Assembly: GCF_002150765.1 (NCBI RefSeq)
Contig: NZ_MUYM01000026.1
Coordinates: 826 to 47,701, forward strand
Length of the DNA stretch: 46,876 nucleotides
Direction: 5' to 3'
Source of the DNA: Lentzea kentuckyensis
GTDB lineage: Bacteria > Actinomycetota > Actinomycetes > Mycobacteriales > Pseudonocardiaceae
The notes below the pieces were generated by a model. That model had not been told where the DNA came from. It saw only the letters and a program-made list of their open reading frames with translations, and searched no databases. The position numbers and the translations under genes were made by a program. The stretch's first letter is position 1. Each line of letters begins with the position of its first letter. Of the stretch, positions 35,397-43,585 are shown one piece after another.

Positions 35397-36299
35397 TCAG
35401 GGCTGGAGCACCGGGGTGACCCAGTAGTAACTGTTGCCCCAGGTCTGAGTGGGCAACCCGTCGTCGTAGCTGTAGACACCCGCGTGCGCGGGCAGGACGA
35501 ACGGGGCGTAGACCACCGTCGCCGGGAAGACGTTCTCGGTGGCCTGGTACTCGCCGAGGTACGCGGTGTACGACGCGACGTACTCCTCGCCCGGCACCAC
35601 CGGCACCGGCGTGGTGAACGCCTCGGGGTACGCCCCGGCGACGCGCTGGTCGGCCAGCAACGTCCCGCTGCTGTGCCACAACCGCACCCTGCTGACCCGG
35701 CCGGGCTTCGACGAGACGCTGATCGAACTCACGGTGCCCGGCCGGTCGACCCGGAACCGCACACCCAGTTCCACGCGCCGCCACTCGACCACGTCCTCGT
35801 AGGGGTGATCGGTGCGGAACACGCACCAGTAGCAGGCGCCGAGCGAGGGTGCGGGCACGCCGACGTACAGCGTCCGGGGTGCGGAAACCTGGCCGAACAG
35901 GGTGTCGGTGTTGACCCGGCTGACGATCGTGTAGACGCCGGGCTCCTGCGGAGTGAACTCGTACGCCCACAGCGCCTGGATGATGCCGGTTTCACCGCCC
36001 AGCCGCACGACGGCGGTCCGGTAGCCGGGCTCCCAGGTCGAGCCGCCGTCGAACGACACCTCGTAGGCCTCCAGCAGGTTGGGCCCGTAGTTCTGGTCCC
36101 AGCCGCCGCCCGAGATCAGCACGGGCTCGCCCACCTCGACCTGCCCGTTGTTCGAGGGCGTGTAGATCTGGGACTGCGGAAGCTGGGCCGTCGCGTGAGC
36201 CGCACCGGAGAACACCAGCAGCGCTGCCACGGCGGCCACCAGCACCTTGCGCCACAACGATCTGACGCGCGACGGGTCGATCAAGTCCTGCCAGGACAT
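35397..36299 (-). CDS. Exported DUF4082 protein
   Basis: A 300-residue protein. A short cytosolic lead and one hydrophobic segment (KVLVAAVAALLVFSGAAHAT) precede a beta-rich module (PVLISGGGWDQNYGPNLLEA, then WAYEFTPQEPGVYTIVSR) and a C-terminal DUF4082-type module (VELGVRFRVDRPGTVSSISV, RVRLWHSSGTLLADQRV, PGEEYVASYTAYLGEYQATE), which is common in secreted actinomycete carbohydrate-related proteins and probably binds glycan. No catalytic residues are recognised. GAGGAG precedes the ATG. It lies 134 bp upstream of the PL9 gene on the same strand. Confidence 0.8.
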   Translation of the reverse strand: MSWQDLIDPSRVRSLWRKVLVAAVAALLVFSGAAHATAQLPQSQIYTPSNNGQVEVGEPVLISGGGWDQNYGPNLLEAYEVSFDGGSTWEPGYRTAVVRLGGETGIIQALWAYEFTPQEPGVYTIVSRVNTDTLFGQVSAPRTLYVGVPAPSLGACYWCVFRTDHPYEDVVEWRRVELGVRFRVDRPGTVSSISVSSKPGRVSRVRLWHSSGTLLADQRVAGAYPEAFTTPVPVVPGEEYVASYTAYLGEYQATENVFPATVVYAPFVLPAHAGVYSYDDGLPTQTWGNSYYWVTPVLQP

Positions 36300-36431
36300 G
36301 CGTTTCTCCTCGCGATCGCTTCGACACGGGGAAGATCCCCCCGGAGATGGATCGCGCGAAGTGACGACCTCGCTACACAGTGCGGCGACCAGCGCAGTGA
36401 CGGCCGCGCAGACGGACCACCGCGATCATCT

Positions 36432-36866
36432 TCACTTGTCGCCGATCGGCAGAACACGTGACAGCACAGGCACTGTGGCCGCGGCGACCACGGTGTGCAT
36501 GACGATCAGCGCCAGTGAGTTCACCACCGAAGCACCTGCCGCGAGGATGCCCAGATCCGGAATCCACGAGAGCACGACGACGGTGGGCACCAGGACGCGC
36601 AACACCCGCCGCGGCGCGCGGGCCATGCGGCGCACGAGGTACCAGCCGAGCGTGCCGAGCAGGACGCCGATCACCGTGGCGGGCGCGTACTCCCCCAGCG
36701 CCAGGCCCGTACGTTCCACGCCGGCGGGCACGAACCTGCCCGCGATGAAAGCGATCAGGGCGTTGACCGCGATCGAGACCACCGCGGCGCCCAGCAGGCC
36801 GACGACGATTTCTCCGGCGCTGGGCGCGAGAACGGAGGAGCGTGCGGGGAAGCTGCTGTCGGCCAT
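36432..36866 (-). CDS. DUF6069 family membrane protein
   Basis: A 144-residue protein with four predicted membrane segments (IVVGLLGAAVVSIAVNALIA, LALGEYAPATVIGVLLGTLG, VLVPTVVVLSWIPDLGILAA, VNSLALIVMHTVVAAATVPV), matching the DUF6069 family of actinomycete integral membrane proteins. The function is unknown. AAGGAC precedes the ATG. It is divergent from a TetR gene across a 113-bp region with two palindromes, so it is presumably a regulated target. Confidence 0.8.
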   Translation of the reverse strand: MADSSFPARSSVLAPSAGEIVVGLLGAAVVSIAVNALIAFIAGRFVPAGVERTGLALGEYAPATVIGVLLGTLGWYLVRRMARAPRRVLRVLVPTVVVLSWIPDLGILAAGASVVNSLALIVMHTVVAAATVPVLSRVLPIGDK

Positions 36867-36890
36867 GAGCCCTGTCCTTAGGTAGGCTGT

Positions 36891-36912
36891 TTTGCAAGCG
36901 GTCACTTGCAAA
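36891..36912. promoter_or_regulatory. TetR-type operator (DUF6069 side)
   Basis: TTTGCAAG (36891-36898) and CTTGCAAA (36905-36912) form an inverted repeat with a 6-base spacer, 24 bp upstream of the DUF6069 start. It shares the TGCAAG/CTTGCA core with the second operator. Confidence 0.75.
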
Positions 36913-36933
36913 CAAGGTAGCCACGCGCCCACG

Positions 36934-36959
36934 CCAATGCAAGTGCCCACTTGCATTGG
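36934..36959. promoter_or_regulatory. TetR-type operator (tetR side)
   Basis: CCAATGCAAGTG (36934-36945) and CACTTGCATTGG (36948-36959) are perfect 12-bp inverted arms around CC, 20 bp before the tetR start codon, consistent with autoregulation. Confidence 0.85.
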
Positions 36960-36979
36960 TGACGGATCGAGGAGGGTGA

Positions 36980-37546
36980 GTGGCGGGCCGGGTGACCGAC
37001 GAGGCGGTGTTCGACGCGGTCCTGGAGGTGATCGCCGAACAGGGCTACGAACGCGCGACCACCCGCGCGATCGCCGACGCCGCCGGGATCAACGAGGCGA
37101 CGCTGTTCCGCCGGTTCACCTCCAAGGAGAACCTGCTGCGGCAGGCAGTGCGCGGCAACTTCGCGGAGTTCTCGCTCGACCTCGACGCTCCGGGCGACGA
37201 CGTGGCCGCCGACCTGATCACGATCCTGACCTACTACACCCGGCTCTACGAGACCCGTGGCGGCGTGGTGCTCACCCTCATGCGGGAGGCGAAGTTCAGC
37301 CCCGAGGTCGCCGCCGTGCTCACCGAACCCGAGAAGCTGCTGGAGAAGGTGGACGAGGTCATCCTGCACCACCAGCGCCGGGGAGCCCTCGTCGTGGAGC
37401 CGCCGCGGCACACGTTCTTCGCCCTGGTCGGCCCGGTGATGATGCGGGCCATCGCCCGCCGGGTCGACCAGCGAGCCACCCAGGCGCCCGCCGATCCCGA
37501 GGCCGTCGTCCGGCGGTTCCTCGACGGGCACCGGCCGGACCGATGA
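36980..37546 (+). CDS. TetR family transcriptional regulator
   Basis: A 188-residue repressor. The HTH is FDAVLEVIAEQGYERATTRA, IADAAGINEATLFRRFTSKE, followed by a helical ligand/dimer domain. The GTG at 36980 has AGGAGG four bases upstream. The divergent DUF6069 gene and two TGCAAG-type palindromes make it the likely local repressor; the DHFR-like gene 52 bp downstream on the same strand may be part of the same transcript. The inducer is unknown. Confidence 0.92.
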   Translation: MAGRVTDEAVFDAVLEVIAEQGYERATTRAIADAAGINEATLFRRFTSKENLLRQAVRGNFAEFSLDLDAPGDDVAADLITILTYYTRLYETRGGVVLTLMREAKFSPEVAAVLTEPEKLLEKVDEVILHHQRRGALVVEPPRHTFFALVGPVMMRAIARRVDQRATQAPADPEAVVRRFLDGHRPDR

Positions 37547-37598
37547 GTTCGCACGGCCACTGAGGTCCACCCATCGACCAAGAACGGAAGGAAGCCCC

Positions 37599-38243
37599 AT
37601 GACCCAGCTGGTGAAGGTCCAGAACTTCGTCGTGTCGCGGGACGGGTTCGGCGCCGGTGAGGACCAGAGTTTCGAAAGGCCGTTCGGCCACGCCGATCCC
37701 GGCACCATGTTCGCGTGGGCGGGCGCCACGGCGAGCTGGCCCAACCGCACCGACCCCGGTGGCAGCCGCGGCCTCGACGACTACCTCACCCGCGACTTCG
37801 AGCACAACATCGGCGCGGAGATCATGGGCCGCAACAAGTTCAGCCCGCACCGCGGGCCGTGGGAGAACCACGACTGGCAGGGCTGGTGGGGCGACGAACC
37901 GCCGTTCCACACGCCGGTCTTCGTCCTGACCCACCACGAGCGGCCGTCGTTCACCCTCTCCGACACGACCTTCCACTTCGTGAACGGCTCTCCTGCCGAC
38001 GCCCTCAAGCTCGCGAAGCAGGCCGCGCAGGGCAAGGACGTCCGCATCGGCGGCGGCGCCACCACCATCAGGTCGTTCCTCGACGCAGACCTCATCGACA
38101 CCCTGCACGTCGCGGTGTCGCCGGTCGAGCTCGGTCACGGGGTGGCGCTGTGGAAGACGCCCGACGAGCTGCTCGACCGGTTCCACCTCGACGTCGTGCC
38201 CAGTTCGAGCGGTGTGACGCACCACCTGTTCTGGCGGAAGTGA
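37599..38243 (+). CDS. Dihydrofolate reductase family (RibD C-terminal-like) protein
   Basis: A 214-residue protein with the DHFR/RibD-C reductase fold: VQNFVVSRDGFGAGEDQSFE, IGAEIMGRNKFSPHRGPWEN, VFVLTHHERPSFTL, VRIGGGATTIRSFLDADLID, LHVAVSPVELGHGVALW. Family members use NADPH; many actinomycete copies have no known substrate and none of the riboflavin deaminase part is present. GGAAGGAAG precedes the ATG. It follows tetR and ends 7 bp from the convergent NB-ARC gene. Confidence 0.88.
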   Translation: MTQLVKVQNFVVSRDGFGAGEDQSFERPFGHADPGTMFAWAGATASWPNRTDPGGSRGLDDYLTRDFEHNIGAEIMGRNKFSPHRGPWENHDWQGWWGDEPPFHTPVFVLTHHERPSFTLSDTTFHFVNGSPADALKLAKQAAQGKDVRIGGGATTIRSFLDADLIDTLHVAVSPVELGHGVALWKTPDELLDRFHLDVVPSSSGVTHHLFWRK

Positions 38244-38250
38244 CGCCCGC

Positions 38251-40875
38251 TCACCCCACTTCCAGGCGTGACCTCACCTGGCTTGCTTCCGCCAGGTTCA
38301 GGTCGGTGTAGCGGGTCAGGGCGGCGTGCCAGTGGGTTCGGGCAGGGATGGTGTCGCCCATTGCGGCGTGGGCGTCGCCCAGTCCGCGGTGGGCGCGGGC
38401 CTGCTCGTAGCTGTCGCCCGCCTCCTCGGCGAGTGCCAGAGCGGCGTCGTGCGCCTTCACCGCGTCCGCCGGCGACGAGGCGCACAGGGCTTCGCCGAGG
38501 TTGTTCAGGGCGATCAGACTCACGGTGTGGTCGACGAACTCGTCCGCGATGGTGATCGCGTGGCGGTGGTGGGCGACTGACTCCGCGAACCTGCCCTGGG
38601 CCCGCAGCACGGCACCGAGGACCGTGAGCGCGTAGCTCTCGTCGACGCGGTTCCCCGCCCGCCGGGCGGCGGCGAGCGCGATGGTCAGGAGTTCGAAGGC
38701 GCCGTGGTGGTCACCGATGTGGTGCCGGCCGAAGGCCACGTTGGTCAGGGTGTGACCCACTTCGTCCTCGTAGCCCGAGCCGCGCAGGGCGGCCAGCGAG
38801 CGTTCGTAGTACCCCAGTGCCTCGGCGTGGTGACCACGGCGGCGGTGGACGTTGCCGAGGTTGTTGAGCGTCCGGGCCTCGTTGACGAGGTCGCCCGTCT
38901 CGCGTGCCAGGACGAGGGCTTCCTGGTGCGCGGCCAGGGCTTCGTCGTGGCGGCCCTGGCCCCAGTGGATGTTCCCGATGTTGGTCAGCGTCCGCGAGAG
39001 GCTGGCCGGGTCGCCGACCTCTCGGGCCACGTCCAACGCCGTCAGGTAGTGCTCCTGCGCGAGGGACAGCCGGCCCTGCCGTTCGTACACGATGCCGATG
39101 TTGTTGTGCGCCCTGCCTTCTTCGGCGCGATCACCGAGTTCGCGGGCCACGTCCAGCGAATGTCCATAGTGGTCCAACGCGTCCGCGAACCGGCCCAGCC
39201 GCCAGCACACGGCCCCCAGCCGGTGGTGCGCCTGACCGACGCCGGCCCGGTCCCCGAGCAGCCGGCTCGCGGTCAGCGCGCCGTGGTGCAGCCGCAGGGC
39301 GGTGACGTGGTTTCCGGTGTCGTACAGGAACCTCCACAACAGGGCCGAGATGTCCGCGGTGTGCCGGAGGAGATTCCGCTGGCCGGCGACGGCCAGGAGG
39401 TTCGCTTCCTCCTGCGCGAGCCACACCCTGGCGTCCTCGGGTGAGCCGTGGCGGGCGGTGGCTTCCGGTGTGGCGACGACCGGGCGGCGGTGTTTCTCGA
39501 ACGGGTACAGCAGGTCCATCGCCGCCGCCGCACCGTGCCGGTAGTGGTCGGCCAGACGGGTCATCGCCTGGTCGGCGCAGGACGACGGGTCCTCCAGCCG
39601 CGATCGTTCGAGGGCGTAGGCGCGCACCAGGTCGTGGAACCCGTACCGGCCCGTTGCCGGGCGTTCGAGCAGATGCGCCGTGACCAAGGCCCGGAGGTGG
39701 TGCTCAGTGGTGTCCACGTCCTGCCCGGCCAGGGCCGCGGCGGCCCGCACGCCCAGATCCTGACCGGGTTGCCGGGCCAGGTACCGCAGCAACCGGCGTG
39801 GCTCGTCCGGCAGGCTCCGGTAGGACAGGGCCAGCGCCGCGCGCACCCCGCCCTCCAGGGCGAGCGCGGTGAGCGGTGGCACGTAGTCGGCGAGCGTCCA
39901 GTCGGGGTGGTCCCGCAGGTGTCCGCCGATGATCGACATCGCCAGCGGCAGACGCCCCAGCAGGTCGGCGATCCGCTCGGCGGCCACCGGGTCGGCGTCG
40001 GCCCGGTCCGCGCCGGCGGTGCGGCGCAACAGGGTCAGGGCCTCGGCCGGGGTGAGGACCGGCAACGAGACGCTGCGGACACCGTCCAGGCGCGGCAGGG
40101 CGTTGCGGCTGGTGACCAGCGTCGGGCAGTCCGGCGACCTGGGCAGCAACGGTTCGATCTGCCGCTCGTCCAGGGCGTTGTCCAGCACTACCAACGCCTT
40201 CGTGCCGGCCAGCCGCTGCCGGTAGCGGCCGGCGCGCCCGTCCAGGGTTCTGGGCATTCGCTCGCCGGACACCCCCAGCAACCGCAGGAACGACCCCAGC
40301 ACGGCGAACGGATCGGCCGGCGGGTCCTCCGGGTCGAAGCCCCGCAGGTCGGCGAACAACACCGTCCGGTCGCCGTGCTCGGCGAGGATCCGGTGACCGA
40401 GGTGCAGCGCCAGCGTCGTCTTGCCCACCCCTGCCATGCCCGCCAGCACCACCACCTCCGCGCTCGCTCCCGCGGCCTGGAACAACTCGGTCACCAGATC
40501 GGCGCGGCCGGTGAACAGCTCGGCATCGGCCGGGAGCCGGTCCCGCACGGTCACGTGGCCGGCGATTTCCCGTTCGCCCAACACCAGGCGGAGGGCCTGA
40601 TACCACCGGAGCACCTCCGGCTCGTCGTCGACCACGGATCGAACGACCGCCAGCACCAGTTCGGGATTGGGACGGCGGCGGCCGAGGCGGAAGCAGTCCC
40701 CGACGGTGGCACGCGCCGGCCACTCGCTCTCCGGAGCCCCCGCCGCCCGCAACGTCCGGTGGATCCGCCGGGTGATCGTCGTGATCGACGGGTCGCCCGC
40801 CCACACCTTCAACAACCTGAGCTCGGCGATGAGTTCGTCCAACGTCCGTGCGCGCTCAGGATTCGGAGTCCGCAT
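38251..40875 (-). CDS. HTH-NB-ARC-TPR regulatory STAND protein
   Basis: An 874-residue protein. The N-terminus (about 10-75) has the HTH-like segment frequent before NB-ARC in actinomycetes (TLDELIAELRLLKVWAGDPS, TIGDCFRLGRRRPN-like). The P-loop is LAGMAGVGKTTLALHLGH at about 140-157, with RNBS/Walker B-like LVVLDNALD and NB-ARC helices, then about ten TPR repeats (GRFADALDHYGHSLDVAREL, NNIGIVYERQGRLSLAQEHY, NIGNIHWGQGRHDEALAAHQ). It lacks the OmpR/BTAD part, so it is not a SARP. It is likely a signal-gated regulator, perhaps of secondary metabolism or development. No partner is obvious. Confidence 0.88.
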   Translation of the reverse strand: MRTPNPERARTLDELIAELRLLKVWAGDPSITTITRRIHRTLRAAGAPESEWPARATVGDCFRLGRRRPNPELVLAVVRSVVDDEPEVLRWYQALRLVLGEREIAGHVTVRDRLPADAELFTGRADLVTELFQAAGASAEVVVLAGMAGVGKTTLALHLGHRILAEHGDRTVLFADLRGFDPEDPPADPFAVLGSFLRLLGVSGERMPRTLDGRAGRYRQRLAGTKALVVLDNALDERQIEPLLPRSPDCPTLVTSRNALPRLDGVRSVSLPVLTPAEALTLLRRTAGADRADADPVAAERIADLLGRLPLAMSIIGGHLRDHPDWTLADYVPPLTALALEGGVRAALALSYRSLPDEPRRLLRYLARQPGQDLGVRAAAALAGQDVDTTEHHLRALVTAHLLERPATGRYGFHDLVRAYALERSRLEDPSSCADQAMTRLADHYRHGAAAAMDLLYPFEKHRRPVVATPEATARHGSPEDARVWLAQEEANLLAVAGQRNLLRHTADISALLWRFLYDTGNHVTALRLHHGALTASRLLGDRAGVGQAHHRLGAVCWRLGRFADALDHYGHSLDVARELGDRAEEGRAHNNIGIVYERQGRLSLAQEHYLTALDVAREVGDPASLSRTLTNIGNIHWGQGRHDEALAAHQEALVLARETGDLVNEARTLNNLGNVHRRRGHHAEALGYYERSLAALRGSGYEDEVGHTLTNVAFGRHHIGDHHGAFELLTIALAAARRAGNRVDESYALTVLGAVLRAQGRFAESVAHHRHAITIADEFVDHTVSLIALNNLGEALCASSPADAVKAHDAALALAEEAGDSYEQARAHRGLGDAHAAMGDTIPARTHWHAALTRYTDLNLAEASQVRSRLEVG

Positions 40876-40955
40876 CGAGATCCCCCCGGTACGTGTCGTC
40901 CTCCTGAGCAGATTGCCAGAAGTACGGTCCGCACCAAGGGGATTCGATCAGACGG

Positions 40956-41378
40956 TCACGACCAGGGGCTGCAGTGCTTCTGTTCGCCGTCCTTCACCAG
41001 GCACACTTTGACGAGCACCCGCTTTTTGTTGTAGTAGGAGAACTTGGCCCGCTGGGCGTTGTCCTTCGGGCACGCATCGGTCCTGTTGAGGAGACTTTGG
41101 GTCCCGTCGTACCAGACCCATGCCCTGACGCAGTAGCCGTCGGCCTCCAGATCCTCGACCCACCCGTCGACCTTGCCGTCGTACGGCCCGGAGCCTGACC
41201 AGGTGATCGTGGCCGCCAGCACACCGCCCGGCTTGGAGTCCGTCGTCTTGACCTTCACGTTGCGCGACCCCATCGCGCTCACGTCGTCAGCCGACGCACT
41301 GGGTGCGAGGGCCGTCGATCCCGTCAGCAGCAGGGCGAGCAGCAACCCGGCCCTGCCGATTCCTGTCTTCCACACCAT
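40956..41378 (-). CDS. Small secreted protein of unknown function
   Basis: A 140-residue protein with a clear Sec signal (IGRAGLLLALLLTGSTALAP, then SASADD) and a mature beta-rich region with four Cys (GYCVRAWVWYDGT, DACPKDN, VKVCLVKDGEQKHCSPWS), likely two disulfides. It is not recognised as an enzyme. The ATG at 41378 follows GGGGAG. It lies 77 bp upstream of nothing on its own strand except the NB-ARC/TPR gene and is divergent from the haloperoxidase gene. Confidence 0.75.
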   Translation of the reverse strand: MVWKTGIGRAGLLLALLLTGSTALAPSASADDVSAMGSRNVKVKTTDSKPGGVLAATITWSGSGPYDGKVDGWVEDLEADGYCVRAWVWYDGTQSLLNRTDACPKDNAQRAKFSYYNKKRVLVKVCLVKDGEQKHCSPWS

Positions 41379-41450
41379 CCGTACTCCCCTTTTTCGTGGT
41401 GTTGGTGGATGTTCGTGATCACGGTGGCCCGCGATCCGGTCGCACGGATG

Positions 41451-41470
41451 GAACCTGGACGAACCTGGAC
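41451..41470. repeat. Perfect tandem 10-bp direct repeat
   Basis: GAACCTGGAC occurs twice in a row (41451-41460 and 41461-41470) in the 186-bp divergent region before the haloperoxidase gene. It may be a regulator site or chance. Confidence 0.5.
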
Positions 41471-41564
41471 GGAGTAATTGCTTGCACGCCAAGGGTTGTT
41501 GCCCGTGCGTCACCGCGGTTGGAGACTGGAACCTTCGTGTCACCGATTGACACCTGGGGATTCC

Positions 41565-42848
41565 ATGACACATCGCATTCGTGAGTCTGGAAAATTTCGC
41601 CGACTGTGCGGGGCCGCTCTGCTGACCGCGCTTTCCGTTACACCGGTGGTGTTCACGGGAAGCGCGGCGCAGGCCCGGCCCGAACCCGGGGCCGTGATCA
41701 CCTGGAACCTCCACGCCGAGACGGCCATCCACGACGTCGCCCAGCAGTCGCCGACCGCGTCCTCGCGCAGCTTCGCGATCGTGCAGGGCGCGGTGTACGA
41801 CGCGGCCAACGCGATCGCCGGCGCCCCGTACCAGCCGTACCTGATCGCTCCCCGCAGCCGGCCGGGCGACTCGACGCCGGCGGCCGTCGCCACCGCGGCC
41901 TACCGGACGCTCGTGTGGCTCTTCCCCGCCCAGACCGGCTCCCTGCGCACGTGGTACGACGAGTCGCTCGCCGCCATCCCCGACGGCCCGTCCGAGCGCG
42001 GCGGCGTCGCGGTCGGCGAGGCGGCGGCCGCGGCCATGATCAACGCCCGGCGCGACGACGGCGCGTTCTCCGACGCGACCTGGCCCGTCGGCACCGCGCC
42101 GGGCCAGTGGCGGCCGACGCCGCCCGGCTTTCTCCAGACCGGCGCCTGGTTCGCCACCCTGAAGCCGTTCGTCGTCGACCCGCGCCCGTACCGCGCCCCT
42201 GGCCCGCCGGCCCTGACCAGCGCCGCCTACGCCCGTGACCTGAACGAGGTCAAGTCCCTCGGCTCGGCCACCAGCACGACGCGCACACCCGACCAGACCG
42301 AAGCGGGGATCTGGTGGGACGACCCGCGACTGGTGGAGTGGGCGATCAAACGTCAGCTCGCCACGACCCACCGGCTCGGCACGCTGCAGACGGCACGGAT
42401 GTTCGCGATGGTCGACGTGGCCGCCGCCGACACGCTCATCGCGTGCTACCAGGAGAAGAAGCGCTGGCACTTCTGGCGTCCGGTGACCGCGGTCCCGCTC
42501 GCCGACACCGACGGCAACCCGGCCACCGCGGGTGATCCGGCGTGGACCCCGCTGCGGACCACCGCGCCGTCACCGGAATACCCGTCCGGCCACGCCTGCT
42601 TCACCGCCGCGACCACGACGGCCCTGCGCAAGTTCTTCGGCCGTGACGACCTGTCCTTCAGCGCCCACAGCGCCGACTCCGGCACCACCCGGCGCTACCA
42701 CAGCCTCTCCCAGGCCATGGCCGAACTGGACCAGGCCAGGATCTGGGCCGGGGTGCACTACCGCTTCGCCACCACGGACGGGCATCGGCTCGGCAGCAGC
42801 GTCGCCCGTGACGTGCTCGACCGCACCTTCGGCCGGCGCGGCGACTGA
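41565..42848 (+). CDS. Exported vanadium-dependent haloperoxidase-type (PAP2 superfamily) enzyme
   Basis: A 427-residue protein with a signal-like N-terminus (GAALLTALSVTPVVFTGSAA). The vanadate pocket is complete by comparison with the Curvularia chloroperoxidase pattern: Lys and Arg in KKRWHFWRP, the Ser-Gly-His in PEYPSGHACF (acid-base His), and Arg and His in ARIWAGVHYRF. It may oxidise halide with peroxide, or act as an acid phosphatase of the same fold; halide preference cannot be read. The ATG at 41565 follows GGGGATTCC; a longer upstream frame lacks signal or site. It is secreted, so it may act on external organic matter. It ends 7 bp before a convergent tetR gene. Confidence 0.9.
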   Translation: MTHRIRESGKFRRLCGAALLTALSVTPVVFTGSAAQARPEPGAVITWNLHAETAIHDVAQQSPTASSRSFAIVQGAVYDAANAIAGAPYQPYLIAPRSRPGDSTPAAVATAAYRTLVWLFPAQTGSLRTWYDESLAAIPDGPSERGGVAVGEAAAAAMINARRDDGAFSDATWPVGTAPGQWRPTPPGFLQTGAWFATLKPFVVDPRPYRAPGPPALTSAAYARDLNEVKSLGSATSTTRTPDQTEAGIWWDDPRLVEWAIKRQLATTHRLGTLQTARMFAMVDVAAADTLIACYQEKKRWHFWRPVTAVPLADTDGNPATAGDPAWTPLRTTAPSPEYPSGHACFTAATTTALRKFFGRDDLSFSAHSADSGTTRRYHSLSQAMAELDQARIWAGVHYRFATTDGHRLGSSVARDVLDRTFGRRGD

Positions 42849-42855
42849 CCACGGA

Positions 42856-43455
42856 TCAGGCCTCTGGCAGCGGTTCGGTGTTGTGACTGCCGAGGCCGTC
42901 GAGGGAGATGCGCAGGACGCGACGCCACCGGCCGGGGTGGCTGTCGCCGGTCAACTGGACGGTCTGGCTCAGGGACGTGCTGAGCACGACCAGGTCGGCG
43001 GTGGTGACATCGGGCCGCAACAGGCCGGCGTCCAGGCAGCGGGTGTGCAGGTCGTCGATGACGGAGTAGCACCGCTCGGCGCATGAACGGGTGGGACCAC
43101 CGGTGGCCGCGTAGCTCTCGACGAGCGCGCGGTTGCCGGCCTGGGTCGTGAGCATCTCCTCGAAGAAGCCGGTCAGCGCCTGCCAGGGGTCCTCGATCGC
43201 GGAGGCCTGCTGGTGCGCCTCGGTGAGCCACGCCGTGAACTGCTCCTCCAGGACGGTGGCGAGCAGGTCGTCCTTGGTCGGGAAGTGGCGGTAGAGCGTT
43301 CCCATGCCGACGCCGCTGCGCCGGGCGATCTCGCGGACGTCGACGGTGCCGCCCAGTTCGGCGAAGACGGCACCCGCCGCTTCGACGATCGCGGCGCGGT
43401 TGCGCTCGGCGTCGGCGCGGCGGGCGCGCTTGGCGGGCTGGTCGGCGACGGTCAC
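42856..43455 (-). CDS. TetR family transcriptional regulator
   Basis: A 199-residue regulator. The HTH is RNRAAIVEAAGAVFAELGGT, VDVREIARRSGVGMGTLYRH, FPTKDDLLATVLEE, followed by a helical ligand domain (QALTGFFEEMLTTQAGNRAL). The GTG at 43455 is taken as start, since further in-frame Met codons upstream lie within the operator region. Two identical GGAGCACTTGCTCC sites lie between it and the divergent oxidoreductase gene, and are its probable operators. Confidence 0.9.
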   Translation of the reverse strand: MTVADQPAKRARRADAERNRAAIVEAAGAVFAELGGTVDVREIARRSGVGMGTLYRHFPTKDDLLATVLEEQFTAWLTEAHQQASAIEDPWQALTGFFEEMLTTQAGNRALVESYAATGGPTRSCAERCYSVIDDLHTRCLDAGLLRPDVTTADLVVLSTSLSQTVQLTGDSHPGRWRRVLRISLDGLGSHNTEPLPEA

Positions 43456-43487
43456 GGCGTTCAGCTTACCGCGAACCCCACATTTTC

Positions 43488-43501
43488 GGAGCACTTGCTC
43501 C
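43488..43501. promoter_or_regulatory. TetR-type operator A (GGAGCA-CT-TGCTCC)
   Basis: A 14-bp site with 6-base arms; the flanking C and G extend it to an 8-base arm palindrome. It lies in the tetR/oxidoreductase divergent region. Confidence 0.8.
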
Positions 43502-43520
43502 GCTTGTGTTACGGTCAAGA

Positions 43521-43534
43521 GGAGCACTTGCTCC
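43521..43534. promoter_or_regulatory. TetR-type operator B (identical copy)
   Basis: Exact second copy of GGAGCACTTGCTCC, with its centre 33 bp from the first, 52 bp upstream of the oxidoreductase start. Confidence 0.8.
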
Positions 43535-43585
43535 GGTTAATGACGCGAGGTTCCGGCTTCCGCCGAGACGAGGAGAACTCCTTCC

